Shown: one piece after another, positions 1 to 4,819 of the stretch
Numbering within the stretch: position 1 is the first letter of the stretch
Layout of the letters: the number at the start of each line of letters is the position of its first letter
DNA from: an uncultured Sinobacteraceae bacterium
GTDB lineage: Bacteria > Pseudomonadota > Gammaproteobacteria > Steroidobacterales > Steroidobacteraceae
Direction of reading: 5' to 3'
DNA length: 6,386 nt
NCBI GenBank assembly: GCA_937902995.1
Contig: CALEKY010000133.1
Location: 1-6,386 of the forward strand
The notes under the pieces: model-generated
The model's database searches: none
The model's input: the letters and a program-made list of their open reading frames with translations, nothing else
Told to the model about the DNA's origin: nothing
Program-made: the position numbers and the translations under genes

Positions 1-79
1 CCGTGATGCCATTGGTCAAGACCTCGCGCCGCAGGTTCGTCAGCGTGTCGACGATCTGGTCTGCGATCGGGTTGTTCAT
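1..79 (-). CDS. Unidentified protein, N-terminal fragment (leaves window)
   Basis: An ATG at 79 opens a frame that runs off the left edge after 26 codons, beginning MNNPIADQIVDTLTNLRREV. The start is supported by an AGGAG ribosome binding site at 92-88 with an 8-base spacer. The fragment looks like the amphipathic beginning of a small soluble protein and has no signal peptide or recognisable motif, so no function can be assigned. Only about 24 bases separate its ATG from the T-tract of the hairpin behind the DUF932 gene. It therefore has little room for its own promoter and probably depends on readthrough from that gene. The start is fairly sure; the identity is unknown. Confidence 0.6.
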   Translation of the reverse strand, partial: MNNPIADQIVDTLTNLRREVLTNGIT

Positions 80-102
80 TTTCTTCGCTCCTGTGTCAGG
101 TT

Positions 103-140
103 AAAAAGGGGAGCCCGGCGTCTCATAACCACCGGGCTCC
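103..140 (-). terminator. Intrinsic terminator or attenuator after the DUF932 gene
   Basis: On the minus strand a perfect 9-bp GC-rich stem (GGAGCCCGG at 140-132 pairing with CCGGGCTCC at 118-110) encloses a 13-base loop. It is followed by CC and then five Ts at 107-103. It begins 14 bases after the DUF932 stop codon. The T-tract is short and separated from the stem by two or three C residues, so termination may be partial. The next gene starts only 24 bases further on. Confidence 0.75.
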
Positions 141-153
141 GGAGGAAGGCCGA

Positions 154-1245
154 TCAGGCGGCCTCAGCGAGCTGCTTCCATTCCGAGCGGGAGAGATCGA
201 TGATACGTGCGCCCATCCGCTCGAGCTCGGTCGCACGGTCGTAGTCCTCGACTTCCTGGCTGTAGCGGGTGATCGCGGCGTGCACCCCGTAGCGTGTCAT
301 GTCGCCGCCCTCGATTAGGGTCTGGAGCACGCCCTTGCGCTCGCCCTCGGCAAGCCCGAACTTCTTGCCCACCCGCTCGACGACCTCGACGACGTCAGCC
401 TTCTTGGGGAGCTTGTCCTGGGACGCCTCGCCGATCTTCTCCACGAGCGCCTCGAACTTCGCCTGATCGAACGCGGCGGCCACGAGGTCTCGCGTCTGCG
501 ACCACAGCGCGGCGTCGGTGAGGCGCTTCGTCTTGTCGGTCAGGAGCGCGTAGACCTGATCGCTCAGCTCGGCCCGTGCGCCCGTATGGAACTTGCGAAG
601 CTTCGTCTCGAAGGTCGCCAGGTTCGTGCAGGCCTTCGTGAAGACGCCCGTCTCGATCAGCAGGGATCCACGACCAACCTCCGAGTTCGAGATCGTGATG
701 GCCGGCGAGAGCGTGTCGAAGAACACGTTGCTGCCGTCGCCCAACCTGCGGCCGGTAGGCACGTCCTTCTCGATCTTGCGATCGACCGCCTTGATGTACA
801 GGCGCGACTCGGTCACATGGCAGCTCATGATCAGGAGATTGCGCTCCATCAGGACCGGTAGGACGGCTTCGGCGAGGTCCTCGTTCTCAAGGGCTCGGTA
901 CTTGTCGGAGAGGACGGCGCGCACCTGGCCGTCGAGGGTGCGAACCATGCGACGCTCGTCGGCGCGATCGCTCAGCCAGCGGTTCACGTTGTGGGCCAGG
1001 AGCTCGGGATCGTTCTCGAGCATCCGGCGGTAGTACGCCATGGGGATGCCGGCGTAGTCGGCGAGCTGCTCGTGAGCCACCTTGTTGATGTCGAACGTCA
1101 TCTTCTCATCGAGCACGACGATCGGGCTCTTGTCCGAACCGACCGCTACTTTGAGCTTCGAGATCGGCGCGATGAAGTCAGCCTTGGCTTCGCGACGACG
1201 CTCGAGCTCTTTCGCCAGCTCGGTCAGTGAGAGTCCAGTCTTCAT
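154..1245 (-). CDS. DUF932 family phage/plasmid protein
   Basis: A 363-residue soluble protein that I recognise as a member of the DUF932 family (PF06067; phage/plasmid-like proteins), common in phages and conjugative elements and of unproven biochemical function. Family-like stretches are VRTLDGQVRAVLSDKYRALEN at about 101-121 (R-x-L-S-x-K/R-Y), then ITISNSEVGRGSLLIETGVF at about 183-202, directly followed by the TKACTN block with a conserved Cys-Thr-Asn. The C-terminal third is helical and charged, without a known motif. The reading frame is open for 40 more codons upstream, but that extension runs through the AT-rich intergenic leader and is low-quality protein. ATG 1245 has a near-ideal GGAGG site 7 bases away and is preferred. 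The gene is separated from the operon upstream by a terminator and has its own terminator, so it appears to be its own transcription unit. Confidence 0.78.
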   Translation of the reverse strand: MKTGLSLTELAKELERRREAKADFIAPISKLKVAVGSDKSPIVVLDEKMTFDINKVAHEQLADYAGIPMAYYRRMLENDPELLAHNVNRWLSDRADERRMVRTLDGQVRAVLSDKYRALENEDLAEAVLPVLMERNLLIMSCHVTESRLYIKAVDRKIEKDVPTGRRLGDGSNVFFDTLSPAITISNSEVGRGSLLIETGVFTKACTNLATFETKLRKFHTGARAELSDQVYALLTDKTKRLTDAALWSQTRDLVAAAFDQAKFEALVEKIGEASQDKLPKKADVVEVVERVGKKFGLAEGERKGVLQTLIEGGDMTRYGVHAAITRYSQEVEDYDRATELERMGARIIDLSRSEWKQLAEAA

Positions 1246-1257
1246 ATCGATTCCTCC
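1246..1257 (-). promoter_or_regulatory. Ribosome binding site deciding the DUF932 start
   Basis: On the minus strand GGAGG at 1257-1253 lies 7 bases before ATG 1245. It selects this ATG over the upstream in-frame ATG at 1365, which has no comparable site and would lie next to the preceding terminator. Confidence 0.8.
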
Positions 1258-1363
1258 GTTTTGGGTCCAGGACCATCCCGGACCACGGAGAGCATTCTGT
1301 TGCAAAAGCGAAGAGCTTGTAAACTGCAAAATTATGAAAAGTGTTACGCAGTCTATAGTAGGC
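1258..1363 (-). promoter_or_regulatory. Intergenic leader with possible DUF932 promoter and operator-like repeats
   Basis: This is the non-coding part of the only sizeable gap in the window (157 bases between the two genes, including a terminator and a ribosome binding site). Its right half is much more AT-rich than the surroundings. On the minus strand CATAAT at 1336-1331 matches 5 of 6 bases of a sigma70-type -10 element, but I see no convincing -35 at 16-18 bases. Nearer the gene, GGTCC-A-GGACC (1264-1274) forms an inverted repeat, and GGACCA occurs twice 10 bases apart (1270-1275 and 1280-1285), which would put the copies on one DNA face. A promoter is expected here because the gene follows a terminator, but its exact position is uncertain. 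Confidence 0.35.
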
Positions 1364-1396
1364 AAAGAAAAGGGGCCTCGGAGAATCCGGGCCCCT
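1364..1396 (-). terminator. Intrinsic terminator of the six-gene operon
   Basis: On the minus strand a long hairpin pairs 1396-1390 with 1377-1371 (AGGGGCC/GGCCCCT). It continues as a 4-bp inner stem (1389-1386 with 1382-1379) closed by a 3-base loop, with one unpaired base at 1378. The total is 11 bp with a single bulge. A T-rich run TTTCTTT follows at 1370-1364, contiguous with the last T of the stem. It starts 6 bases after the stop codon of the thymidylate-synthase-fold gene. Position, stability and T-tract all fit a rho-independent terminator. Confidence 0.85.
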
Positions 1397-1402
1397 GATG
1401 CT

Positions 1403-2233
1403 TTAGGGATTGCGCGGCTCGAAAACCTTGACAGCGTTCTTGCGCGGATTCACGCCATCCGGTTTCGAAGCCATTAGATCCAGATAGTTGATAAGCGACT
1501 GCGGTGTTTCGAACTTCGACGGATCGATGGGTGCGTACGTCGCGACATCGTTGTCGTACACAAAGTCGAGGGCGCTCTGCCACTGGGGCTCGTAGATGTG
1601 CTGGCTCCCGACCATGAGTGTGTGATACCCGAGTTTCAGATCCTTGCGGCCGCGTTTCGCCCGTTCGCGGAGCAAGAGGATGATGTACGTCGTCAACATC
1701 GCAGCGTTGAACGCGTCATAAGGATAGCCGAGCCACACGTCGCTCGAACGCATCGACTGGATGCAGTGAAGCATGCCGTCGCGAGCGATGAATTGGTATG
1801 ACAGAGTGCACGGGATATCACGCGACGGTCGAGGATTAGGTCGCCATATCGTCATGACAGCCTGCCTGGTGTCGGGATCATCGGATAGCATATCGCAGAC
1901 ATAGCTTAACTGTTCGACGACTGGCGGGCCGTACGCGCCGTCGTAGAAGAAGCCATCATCGCTGAACTGCCAGATGAAGGGCATGTTTTTGTCTCTGAAA
2001 TACTGAATGTCTTTTCTTCCCATTAGTATCCACGCAGCCTCCGCCGGATAGAACCGATAGCCGATCTTTCGCGACGGCTTGGTCACGATCGGGTAGCGCA
2101 TGTCGAACGAGATCGCCTCGCCGATCAGCTCCCGGACCCGTTTGCCTCGCGGCGCCGACTCCTGGCCGCGCGTCATCACCTGGTCGAGCGCGTGGCTCAA
2201 CGCTTGATCGATGTTCTCGAATACGCTCGTCAT
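1403..2233 (-). CDS. Thymidylate-synthase-fold enzyme, likely deoxycytidylate 5-hydroxymethyltransferase
   Basis: A 276-residue member of the thymidylate synthase/dCMP hydroxymethylase family, predicted to add a one-carbon unit from methylene-tetrahydrofolate to C5 of a pyrimidine nucleotide. Visible landmarks (E. coli ThyA equivalents in brackets): E65 in the AEAAWILMG helix (E58), W88 (W80), Y101 (Y94), nucleophile C142 in DIPCTLSYQF (C146), phosphate-binding R162-S-S-D165 (R166-D169), GYPYD 169-173 and H212-I-Y214 (H207, Y209). The spacing from C142 to D173 is 31 residues, exactly as from C146 to N177, so D173 replaces the Asn that selects uracil. Asp here is the mark of dCMP-acting enzymes such as T4 gp42. 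The residue after the nucleophile is Thr, not the His of thymidylate synthase, and the usual C-terminal APVAV-like tail is absent (it ends EPRNP). Whether it methylates or hydroxymethylates cannot be settled from these residues. The adjacent carbamoyltransferase, which needs a hydroxyl acceptor, favours hydroxymethylation. The start has a GAGGTGG site and overlaps the kinase stop by ATGA. Confidence 0.88.
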   Translation of the reverse strand: MTSVFENIDQALSHALDQVMTRGQESAPRGKRVRELIGEAISFDMRYPIVTKPSRKIGYRFYPAEAAWILMGRKDIQYFRDKNMPFIWQFSDDGFFYDGAYGPPVVEQLSYVCDMLSDDPDTRQAVMTIWRPNPRPSRDIPCTLSYQFIARDGMLHCIQSMRSSDVWLGYPYDAFNAAMLTTYIILLLRERAKRGRKDLKLGYHTLMVGSQHIYEPQWQSALDFVYDNDVATYAPIDPSKFETPQSLINYLDLMASKPDGVNPRKNAVKVFEPRNP

Positions 2234-2748
2234 TGGAACCACCTCGTAGCTATCTCGACAACCCGCTGCATGTCGCCCTGAACCGTGCGATCGTAGCGAA
2301 CGATCTTGTTTCTCAGCGCCACGATCTCCATGATCGTGTCGTACGCCTTGATGAGCGCCGGTGCCGTCTCGAGCACACGGGCCATGTGCTCGTCCGTATC
2401 GTGTGCCTTGCGCCTGTGATCCTCGAGCACGCCCTTCAGCAGCGTCTCGTCGGGCGGCCGGCAATACACGACCATCGTCGGCGCGCGGATGTCCCTCAGC
2501 GCGTCGATGGCGATCGCCGCCTTCGCCGGATTGTGGAGCAGCGAGTACACGCTCTCGCTGATGTGCGTGATTCGATCCTGCACGCACTTCATTCGCATGC
2601 GCTGGCAGCTCCGGAACAGGCACGCGTAGACGTCGTCCTCGTTCCGAGTCGGACCCCCGGTGTGCAGCACCTGCCAGCCCATCACGCGCCCGATCTCGTT
2701 GGCCAGAGTCGTTTTGCCGGACGCGTCGAACCCCTCGACGATGATCAT
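2230..2748 (-). CDS. Deoxynucleoside monophosphate kinase (thymidylate-kinase-like)
   Basis: A 172-residue P-loop kinase, shorter than the roughly 210 residues of bacterial thymidylate kinase, as is common in phages. The N-terminus MIIVEGFDASGKTTLA carries the Walker A motif (GFDASGKT, residues 6-13). DRITHISESVY at 58-68 matches the thymidylate kinase DR(H/Y)-xxS-xxxY signature. VVYCRPP at 93-99 is the strand after the substrate core, and the Arg/Lys-rich segment around 105-124 corresponds to the LID. It would convert a dNMP to dNDP with ATP. Because it sits directly before, and overlaps by ATGA, a gene for a dCMP-type hydroxymethylase, a modified dCMP is a likely substrate, the role of T4 gp1. 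Specificity is inferred from context; dTMP is the alternative. A GAGGAG ribosome site lies 6 bases before the ATG. Confidence 0.85.
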   Translation of the reverse strand: MIIVEGFDASGKTTLANEIGRVMGWQVLHTGGPTRNEDDVYACLFRSCQRMRMKCVQDRITHISESVYSLLHNPAKAAIAIDALRDIRAPTMVVYCRPPDETLLKGVLEDHRRKAHDTDEHMARVLETAPALIKAYDTIMEIVALRNKIVRYDRTVQGDMQRVVEIATRWFQ

Positions 2749-3167
2749 TGTTCTCTCCTCACTAAGTCTGTTAGATCGGGCTTGACCCAGCCCTCAGGTT
2801 TCACGATGTCCCACGCGCTGTCGCGCTTGGACGCCTGTCGCGACGGGGCGAGCACCTTCTGCATGTTCGCGTGGTGCACCCGCCAAAACGCCGCGACGAC
2901 GATGTCAGGGGTGAACCCGAGCTGCAGCGCGGTCCCGATCAGGACGTAGAGCTGATCGATGAGCGCGTCGAGCTGCTCGTCCAGCTCGCCTCGGTCGATC
3001 GCGAGCACGAGCTCGGTCGCCTCCTCCAGCGTCAGCTTCTTTCGGAGTGACGCCACGGACGCCGGCATCTCGCGAGGCGGGCCGGAGTATTCCTGGTTGA
3101 ATTTCTTCTGGAACGCCCTGACGGCGTTCATCATGAGGTTGAAGTCGTGCAAATGTCTCTCGCTCAT
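2745..3167 (-). CDS. MazG/DR2231-like NTP pyrophosphohydrolase
   Basis: A 140-residue all-alpha NTP pyrophosphatase of the phosphoribosyl-ATP pyrophosphohydrolase-like/MazG superfamily, which hydrolyses an NTP or dNTP to NMP and pyrophosphate using Mg. The metal-binding helix is E48-E49-xx-E52, followed by D67-ALI-D71 and QLYVLIGTALQLGF (72-85), a pattern typical of the DR2231-like subgroup. Next come VHHANMQKV (97-105; N101, K104) and the conserved tail KPEGWVKPDL (123-132). The length is normal and the acidic residues are intact. Deinococcus DR2231 prefers dUTP, and T4 gp56, a member of the wider all-alpha group, cleaves dCTP and dUTP. In this operon, making dCMP while depleting unmodified dCTP would fit. 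The start codon overlaps the carbamoyltransferase stop (ATGA) with only a weak Shine-Dalgarno, so translation probably depends on coupling. Substrate is inference. Confidence 0.85.
   Translation of the reverse strand: MSERHLHDFNLMMNAVRAFQKKFNQEYSGPPREMPASVASLRKKLTLEEATELVLAIDRGELDEQLDALIDQLYVLIGTALQLGFTPDIVVAAFWRVHHANMQKVLAPSRQASKRDSAWDIVKPEGWVKPDLTDLVRREQ
2749..2760 (-). promoter_or_regulatory. Ribosome binding site of the dNMP kinase
   Basis: GAGGAG at 2760-2755 (minus strand), 6 bases before ATG 2748, lies inside the end of the pyrophosphohydrolase gene. It suggests the kinase can be initiated independently as well as by coupling. Confidence 0.7.
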
Positions 3168-4819
3168 GATCGCACCAGCAGAGTCGTGGGTTCCTGGAGA
3201 CCGAGAGTCCGCGCGCGGAAGCACTGCATCTCGTGCGTCCGGCAAGCGTCGTCCTCGGTGAAGACGATCGGCTCGCCGTGGTAGTTGAAGCTCGTGTTGA
3301 TGAGCACCTGATCGGGCAGCAGGCACAGGAGCCGGTGCACGTCGTCGCCCTCGTCGACGATCTGAGGTCTCGCCGTCCACACGTCCTCGAGAGGATCCCT
3401 GTGCGCGACGCCCATGTGCAGAGGAGAGGGCGCGTCCTTGAACGCGACCGTAGTGATCATGAAGCGATCGCTCACGGGCACGTCGAGCAACTCGTCGTGA
3501 CGGAACAGCTGCATAGCCCGACGCCGGGTGATGACGGGAGCCATGGGCATCACGTCGTCGCGTTCGTTGAGTCGGTTGATGAGCGACACCATCGCCGGAG
3601 TCGGCATCGCGAACGTGGTCGTGTTGCACAGCGCGCGAGGGCCGAACTCCATCCCGCCGCGAACGACGTTGACGACGTGCCCCTCGTCGAGGAGCATGGC
3701 CGCCCTGGGAACCCATTCGCTCGCGTCCACCACTTCCACCCCGACGGGGAGCTGCCCGTCTCGTCCCAGGATCGTCCTGGCGCCCCAGGTCAGACCGGCG
3801 CAGGTGAGGTCGGGGGAAAACCCCATGGCGGCACCCTGGTCGCCCGCAAGGGGGTGAGAGAAGACCCTGCGGCCGGTCCTGAGCTTCACCTGCCGGCTCA
3901 GTTTGACGTTGTAGAACGATCCCCCGGTCAGAATCAGGTGAGGCGCCGGCCCGAACGACTTGGGGATCGCTCTCTCGAGGAGCATGATGACACACTGCTC
4001 CAGGAAGTACTGAGCGCAGAACGCCACGCACGCTCTGACTCCGGCTTCGGGGAGATTCGGCGGGAAGAGCTTGCGCCAGCGATCGGCGATCTCCCACCAG
4101 TATGCCTTCGCGAATTTCAACGCGTTGTAGTCGATCAGCCCGCCGTGCCGCGACGGCTTCTCGGTCGAGTCGAGCATCATCCAAGCGTGGAAGTCGGCCT
4201 GCCGCTGGATGGCGTCCGTGATCCCGATCAGGTGGGCTCTCGGCACGTACTCGAGGACGTGCGCCTCGTAGCCGAGGAGTTTGTATTCGTCCTGGTTCGG
4301 TTTCAGTCCGAGGTACTCGGTCGTGTACTGGTACATCAGCCCGAGGGATCGCGAATACCCGTACGTGCGATGCATCAGCTTCGGCCGCGTCGTGAACGGA
4401 TGCACCGCGTAGTAGACCGAGAAGCATTCCTGATTCGTGCCGAATCCGTCGATGACGACGACGTGCGCGTCGTCGGCCCGTCCGCCGTTGCTGACAAAGA
4501 ACGAGATCGCCGACTGGGCGTGCGCATCGTGGTGGGTGAATCCGTCGTTGAGACCGACGACGACCCCCGCCACGCTCTCGAGATGATCGAGATCGAGATA
4601 CTTGTTGTTCCGAAGCGTCAGGTCGTCGAACCAGTGCGACACGTACGCCACGTCCGCTCCGCCGTCTCCGACGGCGAGCTCGATCGCGTCGCGCGGATAG
4701 GCGCTCGAGCTTTTCTTGCGATCGATTCGCTCCTGCTCGTAGCCTCGTATCACCACGCCGTCGCGAGCGAAGACGGCGGACGAGTTGTGTCCCAGGGACA
4801 CGAAGAGTTCATCGGTCAT
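3164..4819 (-). CDS. Carbamoyltransferase (NodU/TobZ/CmcH family), likely DNA-base modifying
   Basis: A 551-residue two-domain carbamoyltransferase of normal family length. Members make carbamoyl-AMP from carbamoyl phosphate and ATP and transfer the carbamoyl to a hydroxyl of the acceptor. N-terminal Kae1-like domain: SLGHNSSAV (8-16), EQERIDRKK (28-36), the metal-binding H96-HDA-H100, DGFGTNQE (124-131), YLGLKPNQDEYKLLGYEA (169-186) and LTGGSFYNVKLS (297-308). HPLAGDQGAAMG (322-333) continues the ATPase core. The C-terminal YrdC-like domain has GGMEFGPRALCN (388-399) and LINTSFNYHGEPIV (506-519). The first of these motifs usually reads EFGPRALGN; here Gly is Cys398. Neighbours are pyrophosphohydrolase, kinase and dCMP-type hydroxymethylase genes, so the acceptor is probably 5-hydroxymethylcytosine rather than a Nod factor or antibiotic. 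From memory, phage-contig members convert 5-hydroxymethylcytosine to 5-carbamoyloxymethylcytosine. The frame is open far upstream, but ATG 4819 has an AAGGAG site and overlaps the helicase stop, so it is the real start. Confidence 0.9.
   Translation of the reverse strand: MTDELFVSLGHNSSAVFARDGVVIRGYEQERIDRKKSSSAYPRDAIELAVGDGGADVAYVSHWFDDLTLRNNKYLDLDHLESVAGVVVGLNDGFTHHDAHAQSAISFFVSNGGRADDAHVVVIDGFGTNQECFSVYYAVHPFTTRPKLMHRTYGYSRSLGLMYQYTTEYLGLKPNQDEYKLLGYEAHVLEYVPRAHLIGITDAIQRQADFHAWMMLDSTEKPSRHGGLIDYNALKFAKAYWWEIADRWRKLFPPNLPEAGVRACVAFCAQYFLEQCVIMLLERAIPKSFGPAPHLILTGGSFYNVKLSRQVKLRTGRRVFSHPLAGDQGAAMGFSPDLTCAGLTWGARTILGRDGQLPVGVEVVDASEWVPRAAMLLDEGHVVNVVRGGMEFGPRALCNTTTFAMPTPAMVSLINRLNERDDVMPMAPVITRRRAMQLFRHDELLDVPVSDRFMITTVAFKDAPSPLHMGVAHRDPLEDVWTARPQIVDEGDDVHRLLCLLPDQVLINTSFNYHGEPIVFTEDDACRTHEMQCFRARTLGLQEPTTLLVRS

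Noticed and set aside
1350..1362. CTACTATAG on the minus strand, resembling the core of T7-type single-subunit RNA polymerase promoters.
   Set aside because: Only the short core matches, no second copy was seen elsewhere in the window, and no such polymerase gene is visible.
1246..1365. A 40-residue N-terminal extension of the DUF932 protein from the ATG at 1365.
   Set aside because: It would begin inside the T-tract of the preceding terminator, lacks a ribosome site, and its sequence is unlike the rest of the protein.
1403..2233. Ordinary thymidylate synthase (dTMP formation) as the function.
   Set aside because: Asp instead of Asn at the base-selecting position and Thr after the catalytic Cys point to a dCMP-type enzyme; the operon context agrees.
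2234..2623. Upstream extension of the thymidylate-synthase-fold frame through the kinase gene.
   Set aside because: The extension is shadow sequence of the kinase. ATG 2233 has a GAGGTGG site and the ATGA overlap.
3168..4427. Long upstream extension of the pyrophosphohydrolase frame.
   Set aside because: It overlaps the carbamoyltransferase in another frame and is Arg/Pro-rich nonsense. The MazG-like fold is complete from the ATG at 3167.
3164..4819. TsaD/Kae1 tRNA threonylcarbamoyladenosine enzyme.
   Set aside because: The N-terminal half is related in fold, but the C-terminal EFGPRAL and NTSFN motifs and the 551-residue length are those of NodU/TobZ carbamoyltransferases.
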